Positions 16,805 through 25,338 are shown, numbered from the stretch's first letter. The stretch: 39,312 nt of DNA from DASSKW01 sp035690065 (GCA_035690065.1 DASSKW010000051.1:1-39312), one strand, 5' to 3'. Notes: generated by a model not told the origin, from the sequence alone. Numbers and translations are program-made.

Positions 16805-18030
16805 GGCGTACCGCCTGTCAAAGTCAGACGACCGGTGGCTTTGCCGTTGCTGCTGTTGACCGAATCCAGATTGAGAGTGAATTTGCCGGTTTGCTGCAAC
16901 GATGTCTTCAGATCGTCGAGCGCCTGGATCTGACCCGCCTGCACTTGCACCTGCAAACTGCCGCTGTGATAGCTGAAGCCACTCAACTGGACGGTAGTGT
17001 TCGCCTGCAGGGCAGCGCCCAGCGCCATCAACATCGGCAAGGGCCCGTTACTGTCATTACCCCCGCTCAACTGGTTCAACCGCTGCTGCACCTGCTGGCG
17101 TGGATCGACCACGCGGTGGACATCCGGCAGGGCCTTGTGGAATTGCTCCAGCACTTGTGCATCCAGTTGTGCGGCCTGGTGCCTGAGTTGGAGGTAGCTC
17201 ACGCCTTGCTGCACGATGCCGACGACACAGAATGCGATCAGCATTCCGATCGCGAACCGCCAGCGTTGCCAATGTTCGCTCATGCCTTTATGACGGCCGA
17301 ATTCACCTTGCAGCAGGTTCAGCGCAGGCCTGTCGCGCAGGGTGGCAGCGAAGACCGGCAGCAAGCCATCGTTCAAGGGCACGTGTTCGACCACAAGTTC
17401 CAACATTTCGAGCGTATGCGTGATGGCGGCGATATCAGATTCTTCTGCTGCATGGACGATTGCTTTGTCACAGCCCCCGCTGCCACGGAGATCCTTGAGG
17501 TGGCGTTCGATGAGCAGCGGCGCCAGGGACATTTCAGTGCTGAAGGCGGTGCCATCGGGAAGACTCACCAGCACTTCATCCGCATCCAGGGCGAGCGTCA
17601 GTGTTGCCTCGTGTGTCGGCAGAGCCAGCATGTCGGGGATGATCTCATCTGCGCTGATGCCCGCGGCCGCAAGTTGTGCCAGCCACTGAGTAAGGTAGGC
17701 GCGTCGGAGTACTGCGACCGTATAACCGTCTTCATCCCGGTCGCCGAGTGCAAAATGCAGAGTCTCGACATCTTCGGCCAGGTGATCTTCGAGTGCGAAG
17801 GGGACAGCCTGCAACACTTTCTGCAGGTTTCTGGTCGGGATGCCTGCATGCAGCAGACTTACCGTCGCACCAGGTACCAAGACACGCACGCGTCGGCCAT
17901 GCGCCTGGGCAGCGGCATCTTCGAGCGCACCCTGCTGTACGCGACCGATTCGGTTGCCGAGTGCGTCAACCAGCAGCCAGCTGACCGGAAGGTCGCCGAC
18001 GGACAAGCGCAGGAACAAGGTCTCAGCCAT
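16801..18030 (-). CDS. gspL: Type II secretion system protein L
   Basis: The 409-residue protein has a cytoplasmic actin-like N-terminal half (about 1-240, with VRVLVPGATVSLLHAGIPTRN and VPFALEDHLAEDVETLHFALG). A membrane helix follows (about 250-272, FAIGMLIAFCVVGIVQQGV), then a periplasmic ferredoxin-like domain. These are the features of GspL, which recruits the ATPase GspE to the membrane and pairs with GspM. The start is 12 nt after gspK. The length is close to that of XcpY and PulL. Confidence 0.94.
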   Translation of the reverse strand: MAETLFLRLSVGDLPVSWLLVDALGNRIGRVQQGALEDAAAQAHGRRVRVLVPGATVSLLHAGIPTRNLQKVLQAVPFALEDHLAEDVETLHFALGDRDEDGYTVAVLRRAYLTQWLAQLAAAGISADEIIPDMLALPTHEATLTLALDADEVLVSLPDGTAFSTEMSLAPLLIERHLKDLRGSGGCDKAIVHAAEESDIAAITHTLEMLELVVEHVPLNDGLLPVFAATLRDRPALNLLQGEFGRHKGMSEHWQRWRFAIGMLIAFCVVGIVQQGVSYLQLRHQAAQLDAQVLEQFHKALPDVHRVVDPRQQVQQRLNQLSGGNDSNGPLPMLMALGAALQANTTVQLSGFSYHSGSLQVQVQAGQIQALDDLKTSLQQTGKFTLNLDSVNSSNGKATGRLTLTGGTP

Positions 18031-18042
18031 GATGTTCGATCG

Positions 18043-19107
18043 TCAAAGTGTGCCAAACGTACGCCGGATGGCGAACGTCCCCCCATTCGTATTTCTATAC
18101 AGCAGACTGTACAGGGTGAGCTGCGTGCTGCCAATCTGTACCTTGGCCGTAAGTCTGAAATAATTGGACGTGATGCCCGCGTTCTGCGGTGCGCGTTGTC
18201 CGTTGGTCAACTGTGACCAGAGCGTGCCGATATCATTCTGATTCTCGATGGGATGTGTGGCCAGGGCCTGCGCCAATGCGGTCGCGGTCCCCAGATCGAT
18301 ATTCGGCGCCAGCGACATCAAGACGACGGGAGGTGCTGTGTTCACATTGATCGGAGTTGGAGTATTGGCACCAGTTGCAGCTGCGGCTCCCGCCTGTATC
18401 TGGGTGGTGTTCGTGAGTGGCAAGGCGCACACATAGGGTACGAGTTTCTGATACGCGTCCGGTGTCACGCCGGCCACCAGCAACAACTCACTGATGCTGG
18501 TCATGGGACGTTCCGCAGTGAGATAGGGTGGTTGCAACCTTGAATAGGTCTCATCCTTGGCCCCTCCCGGAAAATGAGGCTGGTCACCCGGGTTGACCCA
18601 ATCGAGTACTGCGTAGGCGATACCAGGGTCGAGATCCAATGCCGTCAGCAAGCGCTGGAACTGCATGAACGCGACGCTCTGAGTCGTCGGGCTTGCCTGT
18701 GCACCCACCAGATTATTGAGATTGAACAAACCCTGCAGATCCTGCAGTTGCCCGGTGACAGAACCACCCTGTATCGGCAACGGTGGCAGATGCATGGCCC
18801 AATCCTGGGTCAGGTTCACACTGGTGGCACCGTTGCCGGTCTGCCCCGGGACGGCTTGCTGAGTCGATTGTGCCTGCTGCGCAGACTCCACGTCACGACG
18901 CAGTATCTGCTCCGACCAGTCTTCCGCGCCCAGTGCATATTGCATGGCCTGATCGCTCTGGATCAGCGCGGCAGTGCGGTGCTGGTCGAGGCTGATATCC
19001 CAGATCATCGCTGCTGCCAGGGTAGCAGCGAGTGCCAGCATCACCAACGCGATCAATAGCGCCACCCCGCGCTGTTTCTGCAGGCAGGGATTAACTTGCA
19101 TCGTCAT
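18043..19107 (-). CDS. gspK: Type II secretion system minor pseudopilin K
   Basis: GspK is the large minor pseudopilin at the tip of the T2SS pseudopilus. The ATG at 19107 gives a 354-residue product with a short leader (MTMQVNPCLQKQRG) ending at a prepilin-type cleavage glycine, then VALLIALVMLALAATLAAAMIW. As expected for GspK, no glutamate occupies mature position 5. The globular part contains LDLDPGIAYAVLDWVNPGDQP, DETYSRLQPPYLTAERPM and a helix-hairpin-like INVNTAPPVVLMSLAP. Reading could start as far up as 19176, but that would add residues unlike a prepilin leader. The chosen start overlaps gspJ by 17 nt, with GAGG on the minus strand about 9 nt upstream. Confidence 0.93.
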   Translation of the reverse strand: MTMQVNPCLQKQRGVALLIALVMLALAATLAAAMIWDISLDQHRTAALIQSDQAMQYALGAEDWSEQILRRDVESAQQAQSTQQAVPGQTGNGATSVNLTQDWAMHLPPLPIQGGSVTGQLQDLQGLFNLNNLVGAQASPTTQSVAFMQFQRLLTALDLDPGIAYAVLDWVNPGDQPHFPGGAKDETYSRLQPPYLTAERPMTSISELLLVAGVTPDAYQKLVPYVCALPLTNTTQIQAGAAAATGANTPTPINVNTAPPVVLMSLAPNIDLGTATALAQALATHPIENQNDIGTLWSQLTNGQRAPQNAGITSNYFRLTAKVQIGSTQLTLYSLLYRNTNGGTFAIRRTFGTL

Positions 19108-19720
19108 TGCGATGTACCTCGACCAGGCGAGTAAATTCTCCCGCACCTTTGAGTGTGAACTTGATCTCGACAGCACGCGGTACGCGCGTCAGGTACAGGT
19201 TGGGGTTGCTGTTCAGCGGCGGCCATTGTTCCAGCCACTCGCCGCTGGAATCCATGTAACGCAACGAGAATGCAGTCACCTCGGTGAGCAGAGTCTGTTT
19301 CAAGGGTTCGGTCTGGCTGGCGCGATCCAGTTCGGTCCATGACAGGCGCAGCAACTTGCCGTTATCCAGTTCGTATGCAACGCGCTGCTGAGTGCTGCGC
19401 ACATTCGCGAGCGGATTGCTCCAGCCGCCACGGGTGAATTCCACCTGCGGCAGATTCTGCGGGTTGCCGATGAATGCCGGCAGCGGCGTGCCTTGCAGGC
19501 TATCGCGGATGGTGCGTGGCTCCAGTTGGCTGAAATCCCGCGCCATGATGGTGACGGCGAGTTGCAAGGTGTGGAGTTGCTGCATGACAGCCGTGTTTTT
19601 TTCACGCTGATGCACCACGCTGTCGAATCCGCCGTAAGCGAGCACGGCGATGATGGCGAAGATGGCGATGGCCACCAGCAGTTCGATGAGCGTGAACCCG
19701 CGTGAGCCGCGCGCGTACAT
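19091..19720 (-). CDS. gspJ: Type II secretion system minor pseudopilin J
   Basis: The 209-residue product starts MYARGSRG, then FTLIELLVAIAIFAIIAVLAY, a class III prepilin leader with Glu at mature position 5. GGFDSVVHQREKNTAVMQQL and LQLAVTIMARDFSQLEPR are typical of GspJ, which forms the tip complex with GspI and GspK. The start at 19720 lies one base after the gspI stop and has GGTGG upstream. A longer in-frame start at 19765 would place 15 unlikely residues before the leader. Confidence 0.93.
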   Translation of the reverse strand: MYARGSRGFTLIELLVAIAIFAIIAVLAYGGFDSVVHQREKNTAVMQQLHTLQLAVTIMARDFSQLEPRTIRDSLQGTPLPAFIGNPQNLPQVEFTRGGWSNPLANVRSTQQRVAYELDNGKLLRLSWTELDRASQTEPLKQTLLTEVTAFSLRYMDSSGEWLEQWPPLNSNPNLYLTRVPRAVEIKFTLKGAGEFTRLVEVHRNDDAS

Positions 19721-19721
19721 G

Positions 19722-20168
19722 CTAACCACCCTTGGGAGGATGCGGTGGGAGCAGGGGCGAGCCACCGGCCCCTGACGCCGGAACGTTCGGCATCGGGCGA
19801 CCGAGAAAACCAGTCAGGCTGGTGATGACCCGGTCTTTCTGTGTCGCGTCACTGACATCGATGTCGATACGCAGCAGATCAGGATCGGAAGTAGTCTTCA
19901 CGTTCGCTTGCCAGTGCCATTTGCGACCACCCATCTCGGCGTCATCGTCCTGTTTACCGAGTGCCGGCCAGGTTGACGCGACCCGCAACGTCGTGAGTTC
20001 ATTCATCGCCACCCAGTTGGCCAGGGTTTTGTCGCGTAGCTCGCTGGCGACGCGCGTGCTGGTGCCGGCGGTGCCGATTACCGCCAGCATGGCGATGGCG
20101 AGTACGGCCAGCGCGATCAGCACTTCGAGCAGAGTGAATCCCCGCTGTCGTTTCTGTTCACTGCGCAT
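19722..20168 (-). CDS. gspI: Type II secretion system minor pseudopilin I
   Basis: The 148-residue protein starts MRSEQKRQRG, then FTLLEVLIALAVLAIAMLAVI, a prepilin leader and N-terminal helix with Glu5. DKTLANWVAMNELTTLRV matches the conserved GspI segment after the helix. GspI nucleates the minor pseudopilin tip complex. The C-terminus has an unusual proline and glycine-rich tail (PASGAGGSPLLPPHPPKGG). The start overlaps gspH by 11 nt. Confidence 0.93.
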   Translation of the reverse strand: MRSEQKRQRGFTLLEVLIALAVLAIAMLAVIGTAGTSTRVASELRDKTLANWVAMNELTTLRVASTWPALGKQDDDAEMGGRKWHWQANVKTTSDPDLLRIDIDVSDATQKDRVITSLTGFLGRPMPNVPASGAGGSPLLPPHPPKGG

Positions 20169-20739
20169 GCTTGCCGCCCGGTGATTCCAGTTCGATGCCG
20201 TGCATCAGGCTGCCGCGTATCACGTAATGGACTGAAGGGTCGACCGTATCGGAAACGGTAATCTCGAATGGTGTGATCTCGCCGCTTGAGAGCAAGGCGA
20301 TCTGCGGTTTGGCCTGCGCAGTTTCGTCATCGATGCTGTCGGCTGAAGTGGCCGGTGCAGAGGTGCTGGCATCAGGCACCGCATCGGTTTTGGCAAGATT
20401 CACCGGCGCGCCTTCCAGATGCAAATCCAGTATCACGTCATCACCCAGATTCCGGGCACGAAACATTTCATCATTCTGCACTGGTTGCCATTGGGTCCCG
20501 TCGTACGTGAAGAACTGATAACCGTGGCTGCTGACCAGCAGGCCATATTGCTGTCCCTCCATGACGGCCTGTTGCTCTGCCAGATCGGTCAGCGCAGACA
20601 GTTGTTCGGCGGCATGCTTGGCGGGTGGCGCACGGCCCAGTGAACCGAGTGAGACGATGGCGACGCCGGCGACGATGGCGACGATCACCATTACCACCAG
20701 GATTTCGATTAACGTGAAGCCGCGGGCGCGAGTATTCAC
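20158..20739 (-). CDS. gspH: Type II secretion system minor pseudopilin H
   Basis: The prepilin motif TRARG with FTLIEILVVMVIVAIVAGVAI identifies a pseudopilin with Glu5. The position after gspG and the 190-220 residue length indicate GspH, a minor component of the pseudopilus. The GTG at 20739 is proposed as start because it gives a normal seven-residue leader (193-residue protein) and lies 25 nt after the gspG stop. In-frame ATGs at 20796 and 20823 would give leaders of more than 25 residues that overlap gspG. An alanine, serine and aspartate-rich insert (DASTSAPATSADSIDDE) lies in the middle of the globular domain. Confidence 0.88.
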   Translation of the reverse strand: MNTRARGFTLIEILVVMVIVAIVAGVAIVSLGSLGRAPPAKHAAEQLSALTDLAEQQAVMEGQQYGLLVSSHGYQFFTYDGTQWQPVQNDEMFRARNLGDDVILDLHLEGAPVNLAKTDAVPDASTSAPATSADSIDDETAQAKPQIALLSSGEITPFEITVSDTVDPSVHYVIRGSLMHGIELESPGGKHAQ

Positions 20740-20764
20740 TGTGCTTGCCGCGCTGGCGATAGCG

Positions 20765-21220
20765 TCAGCTTCCACCTTTCGCGTTGCCGGTGCCATCCTG
20801 ATCCCAGTTGCCGATATCGGCATTCACGCCAGTGCCGCCGGGTTGGGCGTCGGCGCCATACGACCAGATATCGATGACGCCATGTACGCCTGGATTCAGA
20901 TATTGGTAGGGGTGGCCCCAGGGGTCTGTCGGCAGACGATCAAGATACTGTTTCCAGTGCGGTGGCTCGGGGTTACCGCCGGGTTTCTGCACCAATGCAT
21001 CAAGACCCTGATCGGTAGTGGGATAGACATAGTTGTCGAGCCGATACATCTCGAGCGCGGACTGGATCGCGCTGATGTCCTGGCGGGCTTTGACTATGCG
21101 AGCCTGATCGGGTTTGTCCATGATCTTGGGTACGATGATGGAGGCGAGGATGCCGAGGATGACCACGACCACCATCACTTCGATGAGGGTAAAACCGGAT
21201 TGTTTGCGATTGCTTGGCAT
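20765..21220 (-). CDS. gspG: Type II secretion system major pseudopilin G
   Basis: The 151-residue protein starts MPSNRKQSG, then FTLIEVMVVVVILGILASIIV, followed by the highly conserved PKIMDKPDQARIVKARQDI, YRLDNYVYPTTDQGLDALV and C-terminal DIWSYGADAQPGG calcium-site region. GspG is the main subunit of the T2SS pseudopilus. The start at 21220 gives the normal short leader; an in-frame ATG at 21277 would add 19 residues. It is the first gene of this gsp block and its 84-bp upstream gap, shared with a divergent gene, probably holds both promoters. Confidence 0.97.
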   Translation of the reverse strand: MPSNRKQSGFTLIEVMVVVVILGILASIIVPKIMDKPDQARIVKARQDISAIQSALEMYRLDNYVYPTTDQGLDALVQKPGGNPEPPHWKQYLDRLPTDPWGHPYQYLNPGVHGVIDIWSYGADAQPGGTGVNADIGNWDQDGTGNAKGGS

Positions 21221-21303
21221 GGCTGATTTGATCGTCTGGGTTGGGTTAAAGTGCACTGCAAATTGAAATTCCATCATACAACAACGGATTTGCCGATACG
21301 CTG

Positions 21304-21906
21304 ATGAATCCGCTCACTTTCCCAGCACTGAAGTCGCGCCTGCTTCACCTCTGGCCGTTACTGATCGTGGTCGTACCCTGTGTATTGCTGGCTTGCGGCG
21401 GCGAACCGGTGCGCGAGGCATTGCGCTACGACCGTGGTGCGATCCTGGGCGGTGCATGGTGGCGCCTGTTCAGCGGCAATTTCGTGCATCTGGGCTGGAG
21501 CCATCTCGCCGAGGACATGGCTGGCTGCGTTCTGCTCTGGCTGTTGTTCGAGGATGTGCTGCCGGGCTGGCGTTTCCCGGCATTGATCGCGGTCGGCGCG
21601 CTGGGCGTTGGCTTCGGGCTGCTGGCGGGTGACCCGGATCTGCGCTGGTATGTGGGGATTTCAGGCGCGCTCAATACGGTGTGGATAGTCGGTGCCATGC
21701 TGCTGATGCGGCGCGGGGACGGTATCGGCTGGCTGCTGGGGGTGTTTCTGCTGGTGAAGCTCGTGTACGAGCAATATCTGGGGCCCTTGCCGTTCTCGGA
21801 AGCCACTACTGGAGGGGTTGTCGTGGTGGATGCGCATCTCTACGGCGCTTTTACCGGCGCATTGTTGGTGGCTGCAAGTCTGGTCTGGCGCAGGGCGCGG
21901 GTATAA
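21304..21906 (+). CDS. rrtA: Rhombosortase-like rhomboid-family intramembrane serine protease
   Basis: The 200-residue protein has about six membrane helices. It carries a rhomboid GxSG active site in WYVGISGAL (Ser120) and a late helix with DAHLYGAFTG, where His178 would be the partner. The early segment NFVHLGWSHLAEDMAG is also typical. The compact length and the WYVG[IL]SG context fit rhombosortase (RrtA), which cleaves GlyGly-CTERM tails of proteins exported by T2SS. This gene is divergent from gspG, 83 bp away, in keeping with that role. A generic small rhomboid protease remains possible. The residue after GAL is Asn rather than the His I expect in this family. Confidence 0.75.
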   Translation: MNPLTFPALKSRLLHLWPLLIVVVPCVLLACGGEPVREALRYDRGAILGGAWWRLFSGNFVHLGWSHLAEDMAGCVLLWLLFEDVLPGWRFPALIAVGALGVGFGLLAGDPDLRWYVGISGALNTVWIVGAMLLMRRGDGIGWLLGVFLLVKLVYEQYLGPLPFSEATTGGVVVVDAHLYGAFTGALLVAASLVWRRARV

Positions 21907-21907
21907 T
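21902..21907 (+). promoter_or_regulatory. Consensus -10 box before fabD
   Basis: TATAAT overlaps the stop codon of the rhomboid gene, 33 nt before the fabD ATG. No good -35 lies 16-18 nt upstream (TCTGGT is the closest), so this is only a candidate promoter for the fab operon. Confidence 0.3.
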
Positions 21908-21939
21908 GCGCGGTTTTCCACGGGACTGAAGAGGAAGCC

Positions 21940-22878
21940 ATGGGTTTTGCTGCTGTGTTTCCAGGCCAGGGCTCTCAGAGTATCGGCATGTTAAACGGCC
22001 TTTCCGAAAATAATCATATTGTAAAACAAACATTTACAGAAGCTTCCGAGATATTGGATTACGATTTGTGGGCGCTGACCCAGCAAGGGCCTGAAGAGCG
22101 CCTTAATGCTACCGAATGCACCCAGCCGGCGCTGCTGACAGCGGGTGTCGCGGTGTGGCGGGTGTGGCAGGCTCAGGCGGGACCCCAACCGATTGCCATG
22201 GCAGGCCATAGCCTGGGCGAATATACGGCGCTGGTGTGTGCCGGCGCACTGGATTTCAAGACGGCGGTGAAGCTGGTCGAATTCCGTGGCCAGGCCATGC
22301 AACAGGCCGTACCGGCCGGTGAGGGCGCGATGGCAGCAATCATTGGCCTGGATGACGAGGCTGTCCGGGCAGCCTGTGCTGAAGCCGCGCAGGGTCAGGT
22401 GGTCGAGGCGGTCAATTTCAATGCTCCCGGCCAAGTCGTCATCGCCGGCAACAAGGCAGCTGTGGAACGCGCCGGCGAAGCCTGCAAGGCACGGGGCGCC
22501 AAACGTGCCTTGCCGCTACCGGTCAGTGTGCCTTCGCATTGCGCCCTGATGCTGCCGGCGGCGGCCAGACTGGCAGCACAGCTGGCGGGGGTAGCGCTCA
22601 AGCCACCTTCGATACCGGTTATCCACAATGTGGACATCATGCCGCATGCCGATGCGGATGCCATCCGTGCCGCACTCAAGGCCCAATTGCACAGTCCGGT
22701 ACGCTGGGTGGAAACCATTCGGTCGCTGGCGGCCCAGGGCGCCAGCCACTTGGTGGAACTGGGACCTGGCAGGGTGCTGAGCGGACTCGCCAAGCGCATC
22801 GACAAGGATCTGGAAGCCTTTTCCGTCAACGATCAGTCCAGTCTGGAGGCCGCGCTGGAAGCGGTAAAAACAATATGA
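21940..22878 (+). CDS. fabD: Malonyl-CoA:ACP transacylase
   Basis: FabD transfers malonyl groups from CoA to acyl carrier protein, supplying extender units for fatty-acid synthesis in the cytoplasm. The 312-residue protein starts MGFAAVFPGQGSQSIGM and has the nucleophile motif GHSLGEY (Ser91), the QQAVPAGEGAMAAIIG region with the substrate-binding arginine in VEFRGQAM (Arg116), and the catalytic His200 in VPSHCALM. GAGGAAG precedes the ATG. It overlaps fabG by 4 bp (ATGA). It is the first gene of the cluster here: rpmF, plsX and fabH, often upstream of fabD, are replaced by the rhomboid gene. Confidence 0.97.
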   Translation: MGFAAVFPGQGSQSIGMLNGLSENNHIVKQTFTEASEILDYDLWALTQQGPEERLNATECTQPALLTAGVAVWRVWQAQAGPQPIAMAGHSLGEYTALVCAGALDFKTAVKLVEFRGQAMQQAVPAGEGAMAAIIGLDDEAVRAACAEAAQGQVVEAVNFNAPGQVVIAGNKAAVERAGEACKARGAKRALPLPVSVPSHCALMLPAAARLAAQLAGVALKPPSIPVIHNVDIMPHADADAIRAALKAQLHSPVRWVETIRSLAAQGASHLVELGPGRVLSGLAKRIDKDLEAFSVNDQSSLEAALEAVKTI

Positions 22879-23621
22879 ATACGCTTGCAAACGACGTTGC
22901 GCTGGTGACAGGCGCGACCCGCGGTATCGGCAAGGCCATCGCGCTGGCGTTGGGGCAGGCCGGAGCGACCGTGATCGGTACTGCTACCCGCACCGAGGGT
23001 GCCGAGAGCATCGAGGCTTATCTGAAACAAGCTGGCATCCAGGGCCACGGTCTGGTGCTGGATGTCAGCAATCCGGCTTCGGTCGAACAGGCTATGAAGG
23101 CGGTCACCGACCAATTCGGGGACGTGACGGTGCTGGTGAACAATGCCGGGGTGACCCGCGATACGCTGCTCATGCGCATGAAAGAGGAGGATTGGCAGGT
23201 GGTGCTGGATACCGACCTGACCTCGGTGTTCCGGCTCTCCAAGGCCTGCCTGCGTGGGATGATGAAGGCCCGCCACGGGCGCATAATCAACATCTCCTCG
23301 GTGGTCGGCGCGACCGGGAATCCCGGCCAGGCCAACTATTGTGCAGCCAAGGCCGGCATCCTGGGGTTCACGAAATCGCTGGCACGGGAGGTGGGTTCGC
23401 GCAATATCACGGTCAATGCCGTGGCACCCGGCTTCATCGACACCGACATGACCCGCGCACTCGGTGAGGATCAACGTGCTGCGCTGGTGGGCCAGATACC
23501 GCTGGCGCGACTGGGGCAGCCCGAGGATATCGCCCAGGCGGTGTTGTTCCTGGCGTCACCCGCTGCCGCCTACATGACGGGCGAAACGCTCCATATCAAT
23601 GGCGGCATGTACATGGCTTAG
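22875..23621 (+). CDS. fabG: 3-oxoacyl-ACP reductase
   Basis: FabG reduces 3-oxoacyl-ACP with NADPH in the elongation cycle. The 248-residue SDR protein has the nucleotide-binding motif TGATRGIGK (12-20), NNAG (89-92) and the catalytic set Ser142, Tyr155 and Lys159 (YCAAK). It ends MTGETLHINGGMYMA, the usual FabG C-terminus. The start ATG overlaps the fabD stop by 4 bp. An open frame extends far upstream inside fabD but is a shadow of fabD. Confidence 0.97.
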   Translation: MNTLANDVALVTGATRGIGKAIALALGQAGATVIGTATRTEGAESIEAYLKQAGIQGHGLVLDVSNPASVEQAMKAVTDQFGDVTVLVNNAGVTRDTLLMRMKEEDWQVVLDTDLTSVFRLSKACLRGMMKARHGRIINISSVVGATGNPGQANYCAAKAGILGFTKSLAREVGSRNITVNAVAPGFIDTDMTRALGEDQRAALVGQIPLARLGQPEDIAQAVLFLASPAAAYMTGETLHINGGMYMA

Positions 23622-23748
23622 GCAGCCGGCTTGAGGGTTTTGAGGGCGGCTGGCACGGCGCTGGGGTTTTCACTACAATACCGCCCCCGGTGCGGTCGGC
23701 CAGAACCGTCGGCACTGGTTTTGTCACTTTTGGGAGGTCCCATCAATC

Positions 23749-23991
23749 ATGAGTAGCATCGAAGAACGCGTCAAGAAGATCGTCATTGAACAACTGGGCG
23801 TGAAGGAAGATCAGGTTTCACCGCAGGCTTCCTTCGTGGACGATCTGGGTGCTGACTCGCTGGATACCGTCGAACTGGTCATGGCACTTGAGGAAGAGTT
23901 CGAGTGCGAGATCCCGGACGAAGAGGCTGAGAAGATCACCACCGTCGGGCAGGCCATCGACTACATCAAGGAACATCTGCCCAACGCGTAA
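23749..23991 (+). CDS. acpP: Acyl carrier protein
   Basis: The 80-residue acidic protein carries growing acyl chains on a 4'-phosphopantetheine attached to Ser37 in the motif GADSLDTVELVMALEEEF. The sequence begins MSSIEERVKKIVIEQLGV, as in most proteobacterial AcpP. A strong Shine-Dalgarno sequence (GGGAGG, 23730-23735) precedes the ATG. A 127-bp gap from fabG may hold its own promoter (TACAAT at 23674-23679 is a possible -10). A terminator follows at 24014. Confidence 0.98.
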   Translation: MSSIEERVKKIVIEQLGVKEDQVSPQASFVDDLGADSLDTVELVMALEEEFECEIPDEEAEKITTVGQAIDYIKEHLPNA

Positions 23992-24013
23992 GGCATTGAT
24001 TCCATGATGAAGT

Positions 24014-24056
24014 GCCGTTGCCATCGAGAGGTGGCAACGGCCTTGTCTTTTCTTGT
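24014..24056 (+). terminator. Intrinsic terminator after acpP
   Basis: GCCGTTGCCA (24014-24023) pairs perfectly with TGGCAACGGC (24032-24041) around an 8-nt loop, followed by a T-rich tail CTTGTCTTTTCTTGT. It lies between acpP and fabF. Partial termination here would allow acpP message to exceed fabF, as known in E. coli. Confidence 0.85.
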
Positions 24057-24093
24057 ACCCTGAACAATCAGACAAGCTTTGAGGGTTGCAGCA

Positions 24094-25338
24094 GTGTCGA
24101 AACGCCGCGTGGTCGTGACAGGTCTTGGCATCATCTCGCCGGTGGGTAACACCGTGGAAGAGGCTTGGGCCGCCATCACGGCCGGCAAGAGCGGCATCGG
24201 CGCTATCACACATTTCGACCCGGTAAACTATCCGACCCGCATCGCGGCGGAAGTGAAAGACTTCGATCCGGCCGCCTACGTCCCGCCCAAGGACGTCAAG
24301 AAGATGGACCCGTTCGTGCATTACGGCATCGCGGCCTCCATACAGGCGCTCAAGGATTCCGGTCTCGAAATCACCGAGGCCAACGCACCACGCATCGGTG
24401 CCGCAGTCGGTGCCGGCATCGGCGGCTTGACCAATATCGAGAAAGCGCACGCCTCGATCATGGAAAGCGGCGGTCCGCGCAAGGTGTCGCCGTTCTTCGT
24501 GCCATCCAGCATCATCAACATGATCTCGGGCAATCTCTCGATCATGTACGGCCTGAAAGGCCCGAACGTCGCGGTAGTCACCGCCTGCACCACTGCCAAC
24601 CACAATATCGGTATCGCGATGCGCATGATCCAGTACGGCGATGCGGATGCGATGGTCGCCGGTGGTGCCGAGATGGCGACCACCCCATTGGGTGTGGGTG
24701 GGTTCTGCGCCGCGCGTGCCTTGTCCACGCGCAACGACGAACCGCAGAAAGCCAGCCGCCCCTGGGACAAGGATCGTGACGGTTTCGTGCTCGGCGAAGG
24801 TGCCGGCGTGTTGATGCTGGAAGAGTACGAACACGCGAAAAAGCGTGGCGCGAAGATCTATGCCGAACTGATCGGTTTCGGGATGAGTGGCGATGCCTAT
24901 CACATGACGGCACCGCCGGAAGACGGCGAAGGGGCGCGTTTGTGCATGGTGAATGCACTGACGGATGCCGGTGTCAATGCTTCGCAAGTGCAATACATCA
25001 ATGCACACGGCACTTCCACGCATGTCGGCGACAAGGGCGAGACCGTTGCCATCAAACGCGCGTTCGGCGAGCACGCGAAGAAACTCGCCGTGAGTTCCAC
25101 CAAATCCATGACCGGACATCTTTTGGGCGCGGCCGGTGGCGTCGAAGCCATCTTCAGCCTGTTGGCCCTGCGTGATCAGGTGGCGCCGCCCACCATCAAC
25201 CTGGATCACCCGGACGAGGGTTGTGATCTGAATTACGTACCGCATACCGCGCGCAAGATGAAACTCGACACGGTAGTCTCCAATTCGTTCGGTTTCGGCG
25301 GTACCAACGGCACGCTGGTGTTTCGCCGTCTCGATTGA
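24094..25338 (+). CDS. fabF: 3-oxoacyl-ACP synthase II
   Basis: FabF condenses malonyl-ACP with acyl-ACP in chain elongation. GTG 24094 is chosen because GAGGG (24081-24085) precedes it by 8 nt and the product starts MSKRRVVVTGLGIISPVGN, as in homologues. The 414-residue protein has the Cys-His-His set: Cys165 in VTACTTANHN, His305 in NAHGTSTHVGD and His342 in SMTGHLLGAAGG. A TTG at 24079 would add five residues and overlap the ribosome-binding site. fabF is separated from acpP by a terminator and followed closely by pabB. Confidence 0.97.
   Translation: MSKRRVVVTGLGIISPVGNTVEEAWAAITAGKSGIGAITHFDPVNYPTRIAAEVKDFDPAAYVPPKDVKKMDPFVHYGIAASIQALKDSGLEITEANAPRIGAAVGAGIGGLTNIEKAHASIMESGGPRKVSPFFVPSSIINMISGNLSIMYGLKGPNVAVVTACTTANHNIGIAMRMIQYGDADAMVAGGAEMATTPLGVGGFCAARALSTRNDEPQKASRPWDKDRDGFVLGEGAGVLMLEEYEHAKKRGAKIYAELIGFGMSGDAYHMTAPPEDGEGARLCMVNALTDAGVNASQVQYINAHGTSTHVGDKGETVAIKRAFGEHAKKLAVSSTKSMTGHLLGAAGGVEAIFSLLALRDQVAPPTINLDHPDEGCDLNYVPHTARKMKLDTVVSNSFGFGGTNGTLVFRRLD

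Noticed and set aside
16891..18216. Plus-strand ORF (441 residues) antisense to gspL
   Set aside because: gspL accounts for the region with overlapping operon neighbours; the plus frame has no family features.
23651..23666. Sigma-54 promoter (TGGCAC) before acpP
   Set aside because: The -24-like TGGCAC is present but the -12 GC at the required spacing is replaced by GG.
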